Of a stretch of 64,000 bases of DNA, positions 13,393 to 23,505 are shown in pieces. How positions within the stretch are numbered: position 1 is the stretch's first letter; each line of letters starts with the position of its first letter. The notes beneath the pieces are model-generated. The model was not told the origin of the DNA and ran no database searches. It saw only the letters and a program-made list of their open reading frames with translations. The DNA comes from an uncultured Clostridium sp. (GTDB lineage Bacteria > Bacillota > Clostridia > Lachnospirales > Lachnospiraceae): positions 1 through 64,000 of the forward strand of contig URNT01000011.1 of assembly GCA_900549235.1 (NCBI GenBank), in the 5' to 3' direction. Made by a program: the position numbers and the translations under genes.

Positions 13393-15399
13393 TTAATTCT
13401 CCTTTTTTGTTTTATAAAATACAGCAGCCGCATCAAACAGGCCCCGCATATCATGCTGGTTGTTCATACGGATGACATTAACAGTTCTTCCCGCTACAAA
13501 GCGTTCCAGCTTCTCCATATATTCACCGGAGGTAATGGAACCCTCGGAAACATAGGTAAGCCCTTTCTCCCAGCTGGCTGTCAGCTCCGGGTTTAAAAGC
13601 TGGCGGATGGAATGGTCCACTACATCAAAGACCATCTCTCCTAAAAGGGAGGGAGTTATGATCTGAGTCTTTTGGTTGAGGCTCAGATACCGGATGCTAA
13701 AGAGCTTTTTGAGGATCTCCGCCCGCGTGGCGCTGGTGCCGATGCCGCTGCCCTTGATCTGGGCCCGCAGCTCCTCATCCTCGATCAGCTGCCCCGCATT
13801 CTCCATGGCGAGGATCATAGAGCCAGAGGTGTAGCGCTTGGGCGGTGAGGTTTCTCCTTCCTTTACCTTCAGCTCCGCTAAAGTAAGTATATCACCTTTT
13901 TTCAATTCTGCAAGCATATCAAGCAATACAGTTCTGTCAACTTTTGGGGCCTGGTCCTCGTTTTCAGGGCTTACATCCGCCACCTTCAGGTACCCCGGTT
14001 CTGAAAGTACCTTAAAGCTGGCAAAAAAATGCTCCTTCCTGCGCTCTAAATCCAGGGTATATTTCTGATATACGGCCGCCGGATAAAAAATACTGAGAAA
14101 TCTCCGGCAGATAACTTGATATACCTTTTCAGACAAAGGGGACAGCCGTCCCGCTCCCCCGCCGCCCTGGCCGGTAGGCACAATGGCGTAATGGTCGGTG
14201 ATCTGTTTGTCATTAACATATCGTGTCTTTGAAATGTTCTTGTAGGAGCCCTGATCCAGGATCTCAGAGGCAAATGCCGCTACCGGAGGATACTGCCTGA
14301 GGCCGCCGATATTTTTATAGATCTCCTTTGCCACTGCCGTGGAAAGAACCCTGGCATCCGTTCTGGGATAGGTGACCATCTTTTTCTCATACAGTTCCTG
14401 GACGATCTTAAGAGTCTCGTCAGGGCTGATCTTAAACATTTTGGAGCAGTCATTCTGAAGCTCTGCCAGGTTATAAAGAAGAGGAGGATTTTTAGTTTCC
14501 TTCTTCTTCTCCTTCAAGCGCACCACAGCAGTCAGCGGCGGCTCTTCTTTTAAAAATGCAATCAGCTCCTCAGCCTGCTTACGGTCCTTAAAGCCATTGT
14601 CCTTATAAAGGAAGGGGGTGCCGAAGTATTTGGAACCTTCCACTGCCTTCCACTCTGCGTCGAAGGGAACCGGCGTCCCATCCTTTCCCGGAGCTTCAAA
14701 GGTGCCGATTACACGGTAAAAGGGAGTTTTTACAAAGCTGCGTATTTCCCGCTCCCTGCGGACTACCATGCCAAGAACACAGGTCATCACCCGGCCTACA
14801 GAAAGGACGGTGAATTTGGTTCCCAGATAGTTTGAAAGAGAGGGACCGTATTTCAGGGTCAGGACCCGGGAGAAATTGATCCCCATCAGATAATCCTCCT
14901 TGGCTCTTAAGTAAGCGGAGGCAGACAGGTTATCGTACTCTGACTCATCCTTTGCCTCCCGGATCCCCCTCAGGATCTCCTCTTCTGTCTGGGAATCGAT
15001 CCACACACGCTTCTGGATCTTGTCCTTCACCCCTGCCATCTGGGCTACCAGCCGGTAGATATACTCGCCCTCACGCCCAGAGTCTGTACACACATAGATG
15101 GTGTCAATATCCGGGCGGTTTAACAGCCCCTTGACGATCTCAAACTGCTTTGCCACACCAGGGATCACCTCGTACTGGAACTGGGCAGGAAGGAAAGGCA
15201 GAGTGTTAAGGCTCCAGCGCTTATACTTCATATCATAGGCTTCGGGATAGCTCATGGTCACCAGATGGCCCACGCACCAGGTCACCACAGCCTCTTCCGA
15301 TTCGATATAGCCGTCTGACCGCCTGCCACGCAGCTTTAAGGCATCCGCGAACTGCTGGGCCACGCTGGGCTTTTCTGCTATGTATAATGATTTTGACAT
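13393..15399 (-). CDS. topB: DNA topoisomerase III (type IA)
   Basis: 668 residues. Relaxes negatively supercoiled DNA and decatenates through single-strand passage. Toprim domain at the N-terminus (SKSLYIAEKPSVAQQFADAL, TIYVCTDSGREGEYIYRLV) with the acidic triad, and the catalytic tyrosine in KKMVTYPRTDARVLS near residue 345. Later motifs include DHYAIVPTGQG and IGTSATRAEIL. There is no C-terminal zinc-finger tail; the end FYKTKKEN is short. Transcribed with the beta-helix gene. Start ATG 15399 with GAGGGA upstream. Confidence 0.97.
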   Translation of the reverse strand: MSKSLYIAEKPSVAQQFADALKLRGRRSDGYIESEEAVVTWCVGHLVTMSYPEAYDMKYKRWSLNTLPFLPAQFQYEVIPGVAKQFEIVKGLLNRPDIDTIYVCTDSGREGEYIYRLVAQMAGVKDKIQKRVWIDSQTEEEILRGIREAKDESEYDNLSASAYLRAKEDYLMGINFSRVLTLKYGPSLSNYLGTKFTVLSVGRVMTCVLGMVVRREREIRSFVKTPFYRVIGTFEAPGKDGTPVPFDAEWKAVEGSKYFGTPFLYKDNGFKDRKQAEELIAFLKEEPPLTAVVRLKEKKKETKNPPLLYNLAELQNDCSKMFKISPDETLKIVQELYEKKMVTYPRTDARVLSTAVAKEIYKNIGGLRQYPPVAAFASEILDQGSYKNISKTRYVNDKQITDHYAIVPTGQGGGGAGRLSPLSEKVYQVICRRFLSIFYPAAVYQKYTLDLERRKEHFFASFKVLSEPGYLKVADVSPENEDQAPKVDRTVLLDMLAELKKGDILTLAELKVKEGETSPPKRYTSGSMILAMENAGQLIEDEELRAQIKGSGIGTSATRAEILKKLFSIRYLSLNQKTQIITPSLLGEMVFDVVDHSIRQLLNPELTASWEKGLTYVSEGSITSGEYMEKLERFVAGRTVNVIRMNNQHDMRGLFDAAAVFYKTKKEN

Positions 15400-15448
15400 T
15401 CAATCCCTCATTTTCTGTTTCCATGCCTTTGAAGGCACATGTTGTTTT

Positions 15449-15477
15449 AGTATATCATTAAATGGCCCGATTGGCAA
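15449..15477 (-). promoter_or_regulatory. topB promoter
   Basis: On the minus strand TTGCCA (15477-15472), 17-base spacer, TATACT (15454-15449). A small hairpin TGCCTT-CA-AAGGCA lies in the leader. Confidence 0.75.
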
Positions 15478-15485
15478 GGGTCAGG

Positions 15486-15526
15486 AAAAGCCGCCGGAAC
15501 CATTTTTACAGCTCCCGCGGCTTTTT
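15486..15526 (-). terminator. galM terminator
   Basis: AAAAGCCGC / GCGGCTTTTT hairpin (15486-15494 / 15517-15526). It sits directly after galM on the minus strand; T tracts exist on both sides. Confidence 0.75.
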
Positions 15527-15527
15527 C

Positions 15528-16589
15528 CTATGATTCTGTATAAAATTTATATACGGTACTTGTCTGATACGCCTCTCCCGCTTTTAAGATTGGCGACGGG
15601 AATTGGGGCTTATGGCAGGCGTCTGGATAATACTGGGTTTCAAAGCAATAAGCATGACGGCTGCCGTAGCGGGTGCCGCCCTTTCCGGCCAGCTCGCCGG
15701 TAAGGAAATTAGCGGTGTAGAACTGGATGCCGGGAAGATCGGTCCAGGTCTCCATTACACGGCCGCTTGCCGGATCCTTTGCCTTGGCAGCCAGGGCAAG
15801 AACGCCTGGCTCATGGTCCAGAACCCAGTTGTGGTCATAGCCCTTGCCGAAATTCAGAGCCTCAAAGTCAGCGCCGATGTCCTGGCCAATGGCCTTCATT
15901 TCCGTAAAGTCCATAGGCGTACCGGCTACCGGGGCGATCTCCCCGGTGGGGATGGACACCTCGTCTGCCGGTGTGTAATGGGAAGCACCAAGCCATACCA
16001 GCTGGTCCAGTACCGGGCCGCTGCCCTGGCCTGCCAGGTTAAAATAGCTGTGGTTGGTAAAGTTTGCCACTGTATCCGCGTCACATACCATATGATAATC
16101 CAGCACCAGGCTGTTTTCCTCTGTCAAAGTATAGCTGACAGTGATCTTCGCGTTGCCTGGATACCCCTGGTCTCCGTCAGGACTTTCCAGATAGAAATCA
16201 AGGCGGCTGCCCTGGTCTGTCTCAGAGGGGCTGCACTCCCAGATCCGGTTGTGGTACAGATCCGGCGCACTGTGGAGGTTGTTGGGGCCGTTGTTGGCCG
16301 CCAGCTTATAATCCTTTCCGTCAATGGTGATCACTGCTCCGCCGATCCGGTTGGCGTTGCGGCCGATGGGCGCGCCAAAATGGGGCGGATTTTTCCGGTA
16401 GCTGTCCAGATCATCATAGCCCAGCACAACATCCTCCATTTTCCCGCCTCTGTCCGGCACCAGCATGGATACCCAGATGCCTCCCAGGGTGATAAAAGAG
16501 GCGCTGATCCCCTGTGAATTCGTCAGGGTGTACTTAAAAACCTCTTGCCCTGAGGGCATAAACCCAAATGATTCTTTTTTAATTGCCAT
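15528..16589 (-). CDS. galM: aldose 1-epimerase (galactose mutarotase)
   Basis: 353 residues. Interconverts alpha and beta anomers of galactose/glucose so that the Leloir pathway can use them. Family motifs: GAPIGRNANRIGGA (about 75-88) with the substrate-binding Arg/Asn, NHSYFNLAGQG near 182 with the catalytic His, and GIQFYTANFL before the C-terminal FETQYYPDACHKPQFPSPILKAGE with the active Glu region. No other galactose gene is nearby, so it looks like a lone housekeeping copy. ATG 16589 sits after GGAGAAGG. Confidence 0.96.
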   Translation of the reverse strand: MAIKKESFGFMPSGQEVFKYTLTNSQGISASFITLGGIWVSMLVPDRGGKMEDVVLGYDDLDSYRKNPPHFGAPIGRNANRIGGAVITIDGKDYKLAANNGPNNLHSAPDLYHNRIWECSPSETDQGSRLDFYLESPDGDQGYPGNAKITVSYTLTEENSLVLDYHMVCDADTVANFTNHSYFNLAGQGSGPVLDQLVWLGASHYTPADEVSIPTGEIAPVAGTPMDFTEMKAIGQDIGADFEALNFGKGYDHNWVLDHEPGVLALAAKAKDPASGRVMETWTDLPGIQFYTANFLTGELAGKGGTRYGSRHAYCFETQYYPDACHKPQFPSPILKAGEAYQTSTVYKFYTES

Positions 16590-16641
16590 GATTCTGTCTC
16601 CTTCTCCTGAATCAAATGTAAGGTCCCCCGTCTGACCTGAA

Positions 16642-17727
16642 TTATTTCGCAGAAATGTAGCCCTTTGCGGTCAGAAATTCTGCGCATAAAACAGCGCCGC
16701 CTGCTGCTCCACGGACTGTATTATGGGAAAGTCCTACAAACTTGTAATCGTAAACAGTGTCCTCTCTCAGACGTCCGATGGAAATGCCCATTCCATTTTC
16801 ATAATCTACATCTAGGGTTACCTGAGGACGGTTATCCTCCTCCAGGTACTGGATAAACTGCTTGGGAGCGCTTGGAAGCTCCAGCTCCTGAGGAAGCCCT
16901 CTGTAGCTTACCAGCTTCTCGATGAGCTGCTCTTTGGTTGGATTCTTTCTGAATTTTACAAATACAGCGGCTGTATGTCCGTTGAGCACCGGCACCCGGA
17001 TACACTGGCAGGTGATCAGGGGACTTTCTGCCTTTACGATCACGCCGTCCTTAATTTCACCCCACAGACGGAGGGGCTCCTGCTCGCTCTTTTCCTCCTC
17101 ACCGCCGATGTAGGGGATGATATTGCCCTCCATCTCCGGCCAGTCCTTAAAGGTCTTTCCAGCTCCGGAAATCGCCTGATATGTAGTAGCCACTACCTCG
17201 TATGGCTCAAATTCCTTCCATGCAGTCAGCACCGGCGCATAGCTCTGGATGGAACAGTTTGGCTTTACAGCAATAAATCCCCGCTCTGTGCCAAGGCGCT
17301 TTCTCTGGAACGGAATTACGTCAAAATGCTCCGGATTGATCTCCGGCACAACCATAGGAACATCCGGCGTCCAGCGGTGGGCGCTGTTGTTGGAGACAAC
17401 AGGAGTCTCTGTTTTTGCGTAGGCCTCCTCAATCGCCTTAATCTCCTCCTTTGTCATATCCACAGCGCTGAATACAAAGTCGACGCTGGCTGCTACCTTC
17501 TCGACCTCATTCACATTCATCACAACCAGGTTTTTAACAGCCTCCGGCATCGGGGTAGTCATCTTCCAGCGTCCGCCCACTGCCTCCTCATAGGTTTTTC
17601 CGGCAGAACGGGGGCTTGCAGCGACCGTTACCACCTGATACCATGGATGATTCTCCAGCAGCGCGATAAAGCGCTGTCCCACCATACCTGTTGCACCTAA
17701 TATTCCGACTCTTAATTTCTTTTCCAT
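16642..17727 (-). CDS. asd: aspartate-semialdehyde dehydrogenase
   Basis: 361 residues from ATG 17727 (AAGGG upstream; the ATG four codons earlier lacks spacing to a site). Reduces aspartyl phosphate to the semialdehyde for Lys, Thr, Met and diaminopimelate synthesis. NADP-binding LRVGILGATGMVGQRF at the N-terminus, catalytic cysteine in KPNCSIQSYAPVL (about 157-169), IAVKPNCS and the histidine in LNGHTAAVFVKF. This is the archaeal/yeast-like form, common in Clostridia. It is downstream of its own promoter and separate from galM by 50 bases. Confidence 0.97.
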   Translation of the reverse strand: MEKKLRVGILGATGMVGQRFIALLENHPWYQVVTVAASPRSAGKTYEEAVGGRWKMTTPMPEAVKNLVVMNVNEVEKVAASVDFVFSAVDMTKEEIKAIEEAYAKTETPVVSNNSAHRWTPDVPMVVPEINPEHFDVIPFQRKRLGTERGFIAVKPNCSIQSYAPVLTAWKEFEPYEVVATTYQAISGAGKTFKDWPEMEGNIIPYIGGEEEKSEQEPLRLWGEIKDGVIVKAESPLITCQCIRVPVLNGHTAAVFVKFRKNPTKEQLIEKLVSYRGLPQELELPSAPKQFIQYLEEDNRPQVTLDVDYENGMGISIGRLREDTVYDYKFVGLSHNTVRGAAGGAVLCAEFLTAKGYISAK

Positions 17728-17797
17728 AGTCCCTTCCATCTCCTCATAATCCTATTTTTGTCCCTGTAGCTGACTTCCTTTCAGGGAATCTTTCCCT

Positions 17798-17826
17798 ATC
17801 CTATAACAAAGTTGAAAAAAATGCAA
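17798..17826 (-). promoter_or_regulatory. asd promoter
   Basis: Minus strand TTGCAT (17826-17821), 17-base spacer, TAGGAT (17803-17798). The leader holds a small GGGA/TCCC hairpin but no recognisable riboswitch. Confidence 0.6.
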
Positions 17827-17900
17827 GAAGAAATTCGTCTTTTGCGCACATTTGTATTTGTAGCACGGACTGCCGTGAAATTTTGTTTGCGGACGCCTTT

Positions 17901-20135
17901 TTATAACCGTATTTTACTGCCTTTTCCGTCACGCTTTGACAGCTTTAAGCGGTTTAACTGCACTTCACGGTCTTTATACCGGATCACAGGCTTTTCGCCG
18001 ATCAGGTACAGAGCTTCCAATTCCTCATTTTTAGCCAGCTTGATTCCTCTTACGCCACGGGAGGCTTTTTTTAGGAGAGAAATCTCCTCTAAGGCGAAGC
18101 GCAGGAATACGCCTCCTGTGGTCTGGAGTACAGCCTCTGTCTCTCCCATGACAGGCACTACGGAAACCACCTCGTCACCCTCCTGAAGCTTGGTAGCGGC
18201 TACCGTCCGGTTGTTAGTCTCAAATTCTTCTGCCGGTACCTGCTTTACCATAGCCATCTTTGTGGCAAACACAAGGATCCGTCCCTTCAGAGCGCCGGTG
18301 CTGGTCAGATAGCAGATCCGGTCCTTGGAGCCGTCATACTTGCTTACGTTTTCAATGGGCACTCCCTTGTCCCGGAGCTTTCCGGAAGGAATATCCGCGA
18401 TCTTGATCTGGTGCAGCAGCCCGGAGGCAGTAAAGAGGCAGAGCTTATCTGTATTCAGACAGCGGAGAATGTGAACCTGTTCTGTATCCACCGTCTCCTG
18501 GTTGCGCTCGTAAGTGGACTTGTCCAGAAGCTTGCAGTAGCCGAAGCGGTCCATTACAAAAACCACCTCCTGAACCGGTACGGCCGCTTCTACATAAACG
18601 GCCTCCGGGCCGTCCTCAATGTGGGTCCGCCTTGGAACCCCAAACTCGCTGCGGATGGCTGCCAAGTCATCCTTAATCACCTGGTTCATCACTGCCCTGC
18701 TTCCAAGGATTTTCTTATACTCAGCAATTTTTTTAAGGGTTGCCTTATGCTCCTTTTCAAGAGCCAGGATTTCCAGTCCGATGAGCTTATACAGGCGCAT
18801 TTCCAGGATAGCGGAGGCCTGGCGCTCAGTAAAGGACAGCTTCCCTGCGTCCTCCTCAAAGCCCGGCACCCGGAACTGGATATTGGAGGTATCGCCCGTC
18901 ATCAGACAGGCCTTGGCATCCTTTAAGTTCTTTGAGCCTCTTAAAATGGCAATGATCAGGTCGATGCAGTCGCAGGCGGCGATCAGGCCCTCCTGAACCT
19001 CCTTTTTATCCAGCTCCTTTTCTAACAGCACATTGTATTTCCGTTCTGTGTTCTGGTACTGGAACTCCATAAAATTCCTGAGGATCCCCTTCAAGTTCAG
19101 TGTCTCCGGCCTGCCGCCTGCGATGGCAAGCATATTGACGCCGAAGGTGTCCTCCAGTTTGGTTTTCTTATAGAGGATATTTTTGATGCGGTCAATGTCC
19201 GCATCCTTGCGAAGCTCCAGTACGATCCGGATCCCCTCCTTATTGGATTGGTTGGAAATGTCCACCACATCCGTCAGCTTTTTACTCTCTACCAGATCTG
19301 CCACATCCATAAGGAATTTGTTGATACCGGCGCCGATCATGGTATAGGGGATTTCTGTGATCACCAGCTTGTCCTTATCTGCCTTCCGCTTTCCAAGCTC
19401 TACCTCAAAGCGGCCTCTCAGCTTGATCTTTCCCGCCCCTGTCTCATAGATGGACAAAAGCTCGCTTTTATTGGCAATAATGCCGCCGGTAGGGAAATCA
19501 GGCCCAGGCATGTATTCCATCAGCTTTTCTGTGGAGATGGCCGGATCATCGATATAAGCCATTACCACGTCGGTCACCTCTCCCAGATTATGAGGCGGGA
19601 TGCTGGTGCTCATGCCTACAGCAATGCCCTCCGCGCCATTGATCAGAAGGTTTGGAACACGGACTGGAAGAACCTCCGGCTCCTTTTCTGTTTCGTCATA
19701 GTTGGGGACGAAATTCACCGTTTTGTCCAGGTCCTTTAAATATACCTCCTGGGCAAATTTTTCAAGGCGGGCCTCAGTATAACGCATGGCGGCGGCTCCG
19801 TCTCCCTCGATGGAGCCGAAGTTTCCGTGTCCGTCTACCAGAGCCATCCCTTTTTTAAATTCCTGGCTCATGACCACCAGGGTATCGTAGATAGAGCTGT
19901 CACCGTGGGGATGGTATTTACCCATGGTATCGCCTACGATACGGGCCGATTTCCTGTGGGGCTTGTCATGATCCAGATGGAGCTGGCTCATATCGTAGAG
20001 CACACGGCGCTGCACCGGCTTTAAGCCGTCCCTGGCATCAGGGATGGCTCTGGCGGTAATGACGCTCATGGAGTAGTTCATATAGCTCCGCTGCATTTCC
20101 TCGCTGTATTCCGTTCTTAATATCTTTTCAGCCAT
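17901..20135 (-). CDS. parC: DNA topoisomerase IV subunit A (GyrA/ParC family)
   Basis: 744 residues. Cuts and rejoins both DNA strands with ParE to unlink daughter chromosomes. N-terminal winged helix with [17 protein letters not shown], the quinolone-determining stretch [20 protein letters not shown] and the active tyrosine in [11 protein letters not shown] (about residue 118). The C-terminal beta-pinwheel begins near 490 ([19 protein letters not shown]). The GyrA box (QRRGGxG) needed for DNA wrapping by gyrase is not visible, so topoisomerase IV is the better name. Gene order parE-parC with 28 bases between them. Confidence 0.93.
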   Translation of the reverse strand: MAEKILRTEYSEEMQRSYMNYSMSVITARAIPDARDGLKPVQRRVLYDMSQLHLDHDKPHRKSARIVGDTMGKYHPHGDSSIYDTLVVMSQEFKKGMALVDGHGNFGSIEGDGAAAMRYTEARLEKFAQEVYLKDLDKTVNFVPNYDETEKEPEVLPVRVPNLLINGAEGIAVGMSTSIPPHNLGEVTDVVMAYIDDPAISTEKLMEYMPGPDFPTGGIIANKSELLSIYETGAGKIKLRGRFEVELGKRKADKDKLVITEIPYTMIGAGINKFLMDVADLVESKKLTDVVDISNQSNKEGIRIVLELRKDADIDRIKNILYKKTKLEDTFGVNMLAIAGGRPETLNLKGILRNFMEFQYQNTERKYNVLLEKELDKKEVQEGLIAACDCIDLIIAILRGSKNLKDAKACLMTGDTSNIQFRVPGFEEDAGKLSFTERQASAILEMRLYKLIGLEILALEKEHKATLKKIAEYKKILGSRAVMNQVIKDDLAAIRSEFGVPRRTHIEDGPEAVYVEAAVPVQEVVFVMDRFGYCKLLDKSTYERNQETVDTEQVHILRCLNTDKLCLFTASGLLHQIKIADIPSGKLRDKGVPIENVSKYDGSKDRICYLTSTGALKGRILVFATKMAMVKQVPAEEFETNNRTVAATKLQEGDEVVSVVPVMGETEAVLQTTGGVFLRFALEEISLLKKASRGVRGIKLAKNEELEALYLIGEKPVIRYKDREVQLNRLKLSKRDGKGSKIRL

Positions 20136-20163
20136 TCTCTTCCTCGCTTTTTATTTCCTGCAT

Positions 20164-22086
20164 TTACGCGTCGATCTCCGCCTCGTCCGCGTGCTCGTAG
20201 ATGAACTGGCGGCGGGGACCTACCTCACTTCCCATCAGCATCTCCGTCACCTCAGAGGCCAGTCTGGCGTCCTCGATCTCCACCCTCTTTAACACCCGGC
20301 GATCCGGATCCAGAGTGGTCTCCCAAAGCTGCTCCGCATCCATTTCACCAAGGCCCTTATAGCGCTGAAGGGTAAAATCCCCGGTGTGGGTCCTGCGGTA
20401 GCGCTCCAGCTCTTTTTCGTCGTAAAGATACTGCTCCTCTCCCCGCCTGGGGATTACCTTAAAAAGAGGCGGCATAGCAATATACACATGGCCGTCATAG
20501 ATCAGCTCCGGCATGAACCGGTACAAGAAGGTAAGGAGCAGGGTATCAATATGGCTTCCGTCTACGTCCGCATCGGTCATCAGGATGATCTTGTCGTAGC
20601 GCAGTTTTGTAATGTCAAAATCATTGCCGTAGCCCTCGGAAAAGCCGCAGCCGAAGGCGTTGATCATGGTCTTGATCTCCGCGTTGGCAAGAACCTTGTC
20701 CATGGAAGCTTTTTCTACGTTCAGGATCTTTCCCCGGATGGGAAGGATGGCCTGATACTGGCGGTTTCTGGCGGTCTTTGCCGAGCCGCCCGCGGAATCT
20801 CCCTCTACAATAAAGATCTCACATTTTCCCGCGTCCCTGCTTTCACAGTTGGCCAGCTTTCCATTGCTGTCGAAGGAAAAACGGGACTTGGAAAGCATAT
20901 TGGTCTTGGCCTTTTCCTCTGCCCGGCGGATCTTCGCGGATTTTTCGGCGCAGCCAATGATCCCCTTTAAGACCTCCAGATTCCTGTCAAAATACAGCTG
21001 CAGCTCATCGCCTGCAACGGTAAATACCGCCTTGGTGGCGTCGGCGCTTGCCAGCTTTGTCTTTGTCTGTCCCTCAAAAATGGGATCCGGGTGCTTTACT
21101 GCGATGACGGCAGTCATGCCGTTTCTGGTATCGGCTCCTGTAAAATTGGAATCCTTTTCCTTTAAGATGCCAAGCTCCCTTGCGTAGCTGTTGATCAGGG
21201 CTGTAAACTTGGTCTTAAAGCCTGCCAGGTGGGTGCCGCCTTCCTGAGTGAAAATGTTGTTGCAGAAGCCAAGGATATTTTCCTCAAAGGTATCCACAAA
21301 CTGGATGGCAGCCTCTACCTCGATCTTATCCACCGTTCCCTTAAAATAGATAGGCTCATGGACCGCCTGCTTGCCGGAATTTAATTCCTTCACATAAGAG
21401 ACGATACCGTCTGGCTCGTGGTAGGTAAGCTTCTCCTCCTCGCCGGTTCTTTTATTTTCATACTGGATAGTAAGGCCGGGATTTAAGTAGGCTGTCTCAT
21501 GGAGACGGCTTTTGAGCCAGTCTGCTTTAAAGCGTGTTTTTTCAAAGATCTCCCCGTCGGGAAGGAAATTGATCTGGGTTCCCTTCTCTCTTGTCTTTCC
21601 GATCACAGGCAGAAGGCCGTGATCCAGCTCTACGGTAGGACGGCCCTGCTCATAGGCATCGTGGTAAATACAGCCGTCACGGTAGATTTTTATATCCATG
21701 TGCTGGGAAAGGGCATTAACAACGGAGGAGCCCACGCCGTGAAGTCCTCCGCTGGTCTTGTACGCGTTATTGTCGAATTTGCCGCCTGCGTGGAGCGTAG
21801 AAAGAACCACTCTGGCTGCCGATACGCCCTTTTTGTGCATCTCTACCGGGATACCCCGGCCGTTATCCCGGACGGTACAGGAGCCGTCCTTTTCCAGACA
21901 TACGCGCACCATGGTGCAGTAGCCGGAAAGGTGCTCATCTACCGCATTGTCTACGATCTCATAGATCAGATGGTTCAGGCCCTTAGTACCTACACTTCCT
22001 ATGTACATACCTGGGCGCTTGCGGACGGCCTCCAGTCCTTCCAGGACTGTAATACTGTCCGCGTTATACTGTTGTTCAGCTGCCAT
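20164..22086 (-). CDS. parE: DNA topoisomerase IV subunit B (GyrB/ParE family)
   Basis: 640 residues. ATPase and Toprim subunit partnering parC. GHKL motifs are visible (EIVDNAVDE near 45, VRDNGRGIPVEMHKKG, TSGGLHGVGSSVVNALS), the Toprim begins at IFIVEGDSAGGSAKTARNRQYQAILPIRGKILNVE (about 425) and includes DADVDGSHIDTLLLTF. The length suits ParE, and the closely following parC supports it. A promoter TTGCCC-17-TTTAAT lies just upstream. Gyrase itself must be encoded elsewhere. Confidence 0.94.
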   Translation of the reverse strand: MAAEQQYNADSITVLEGLEAVRKRPGMYIGSVGTKGLNHLIYEIVDNAVDEHLSGYCTMVRVCLEKDGSCTVRDNGRGIPVEMHKKGVSAARVVLSTLHAGGKFDNNAYKTSGGLHGVGSSVVNALSQHMDIKIYRDGCIYHDAYEQGRPTVELDHGLLPVIGKTREKGTQINFLPDGEIFEKTRFKADWLKSRLHETAYLNPGLTIQYENKRTGEEEKLTYHEPDGIVSYVKELNSGKQAVHEPIYFKGTVDKIEVEAAIQFVDTFEENILGFCNNIFTQEGGTHLAGFKTKFTALINSYARELGILKEKDSNFTGADTRNGMTAVIAVKHPDPIFEGQTKTKLASADATKAVFTVAGDELQLYFDRNLEVLKGIIGCAEKSAKIRRAEEKAKTNMLSKSRFSFDSNGKLANCESRDAGKCEIFIVEGDSAGGSAKTARNRQYQAILPIRGKILNVEKASMDKVLANAEIKTMINAFGCGFSEGYGNDFDITKLRYDKIILMTDADVDGSHIDTLLLTFLYRFMPELIYDGHVYIAMPPLFKVIPRRGEEQYLYDEKELERYRRTHTGDFTLQRYKGLGEMDAEQLWETTLDPDRRVLKRVEIEDARLASEVTEMLMGSEVGPRRQFIYEHADEAEIDA

Positions 22087-22108
22087 TCTATTCCTCCATA
22101 TCTATATT

Positions 22109-22137
22109 ATTAAATCATATTTAACCATTTTGGGCAA
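22109..22137 (-). promoter_or_regulatory. parE promoter
   Basis: Minus strand TTGCCC (22137-22132), 17-base spacer, TTTAAT (22114-22109); the spacing is ideal, the -10 weaker. Confidence 0.5.
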
Positions 22138-22147
22138 TCCGCTTTTG

Positions 22148-23194
22148 TCACCCTCCAAACACTGAGGACAGCTTCATATCCAGACGCCGGCACCAGTCTA
22201 TAAGCTTTTCCTCCTGGTAGGAGGCGGTGCTGAAAGCCGCAAGCTCAATGGGAACCTCCAGATCGGTCCTGATGGAAGCCAGCTTCTTTGAAAGAAGGGC
22301 CTCTTTTTCCTGCTTTTCCAAGGCATTTAGGGGGGAGCGGCTGATGGAAAGCTCCTGCTTCCAGAACTCCTGGAGGGCCTTTAAGGCTTTTTTATCCTGA
22401 CTGCATTCCCGGATGGCTTCGTAGATCTTTTCTACGGTGCCGTATTCATTTAACAGAGGGGCGGCGGCACTGGCAACGCCCTTTACTCCTGGGATATTGT
22501 CAGAGGCATCGCCCTTGATGCCCTTTAGATCGGGGATCTGGCAGGGCCATACCCCTTCCTCTCCGTATACATGGATGGCAGTAAATTCCACCGTTTTTTC
22601 AGGAAGGTTCAGATCCTTTTTGTCCAGGCCGTATGCCCTGTAATAATGCTCATAAAGCTCATCTGCCTTCTCCTGCTTGGACTGTACCATCCATGCTCTT
22701 ACATTATGCTCATCATCCACCAGCTGCAGGTAATCATGATCCTTGGTCATCACCACCATAGGGACCTGATCTCTGAACCGGTGAACCAGGCTTCCCGCAT
22801 AGTCGTCCGCCTCATAGCGGTCGCTCATCAGCACCTGAAAACCCACCTCCTCCAGGATGCGCTCCATCAGCTGGAACTGCTCCTTAAGAGGCTCAGGGGT
22901 GGCGGAGCGGTTCCCTTTATAATCAGGGTACAGCTCCCGCCGGAAGGTATCCCTTGTCTTATCAAATACAAAAGCCATATAGGCAGGCTCCTGTTTTTTC
23001 AGCAGAGATACAATGGTTTTTATCATGCCATAGATCCCGTTGGTATAGGTGCCGTCTGAGGCATGGAGGATCTTGCCATAATGCCGCTTCCTCTCCTCCT
23101 CTGTTTTAGCAAACATCAGCTCCCTGGGGAGCACCGCATAGTAGCAGGTGCTCAGCATGGAGGAGCCGTCAATGATTATAAACTTGTCTGACAT
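22148..23194 (-). CDS. 5'-3' exonuclease (PolA-N/flap nuclease type)
   Basis: 348 residues, a stand-alone version of the Pol I N-terminal nuclease that removes primers and flaps. Motifs in order: FIIIDGSSMLSTCYYA (5-20), FDKTRDTFRRELYPDYKGNRSATPEP, YEADDYAGSLVHRF (about 125), TKDHDYLQLV, and DLKGIKGDASDNIPGVKGVASAAAPLL with the helix-hairpin-helix. Acidic metal-binding residues appear intact. It is encoded directly upstream of parE. No polymerase domain follows, so it acts alone, perhaps backing up PolA. Confidence 0.93.
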   Translation of the reverse strand: MSDKFIIIDGSSMLSTCYYAVLPRELMFAKTEEERKRHYGKILHASDGTYTNGIYGMIKTIVSLLKKQEPAYMAFVFDKTRDTFRRELYPDYKGNRSATPEPLKEQFQLMERILEEVGFQVLMSDRYEADDYAGSLVHRFRDQVPMVVMTKDHDYLQLVDDEHNVRAWMVQSKQEKADELYEHYYRAYGLDKKDLNLPEKTVEFTAIHVYGEEGVWPCQIPDLKGIKGDASDNIPGVKGVASAAAPLLNEYGTVEKIYEAIRECSQDKKALKALQEFWKQELSISRSPLNALEKQEKEALLSKKLASIRTDLEVPIELAAFSTASYQEEKLIDWCRRLDMKLSSVFGG

Positions 23195-23219
23195 AATTAT
23201 AATACTCCTACTCTATGAT

Positions 23220-23429
23220 TTACACTTCAAGAGCTTCAAGAAGCTCCCGGATTACCCGTTTTAAGATCAAGCTCATCTCTTCCTCACGTTCCTCCAGAAG
23301 GAAGATCAGCTCAAAGAGCAGCTCTGCCTTCCCTCCGATCACCAGATCCAGGTCAACCGCAAGGTAATTCCTCATTTTCTCCTCCTCTGTCATGGCGCTG
23401 TAGCGGGCCTGTAATGCGTTTCGTTCCAT
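23220..23429 (-). CDS. small acidic hypothetical protein
   Basis: 69 residues from ATG 23429, chosen because GAGAGGAC stands eight bases before; a longer frame would overlap the YitT gene. Sequence is helical with MTEEEKMRNYLAVDLDLVIGG and a Glu-rich amphipathic stretch ELLFELIFLLEEREEEMSLILKRV. No family recognised. It lies between the YitT gene and the exonuclease gene and may be transcribed with both. Confidence 0.5.
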   Translation of the reverse strand: MERNALQARYSAMTEEEKMRNYLAVDLDLVIGGKAELLFELIFLLEEREEEMSLILKRVIRELLEALEV

Positions 23430-23505
23430 TTTCTTAGTCCTCTCTTTCTGATGTCTTTTCTGGTCAGTGTGGACGCCTGAAAGGAAAATATACAGGCCCT
23501 CAGAA

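Noticed and set aside
15455..15475. Attachment-site-like repeat near topB
   Set aside because: The sequence fits an ordinary promoter and there is no matching second copy near 10.5 kb.
17740..17830. Lysine riboswitch upstream of asd
   Set aside because: The leader is under 80 bases with only one short hairpin; the L box needs a much larger conserved structure.
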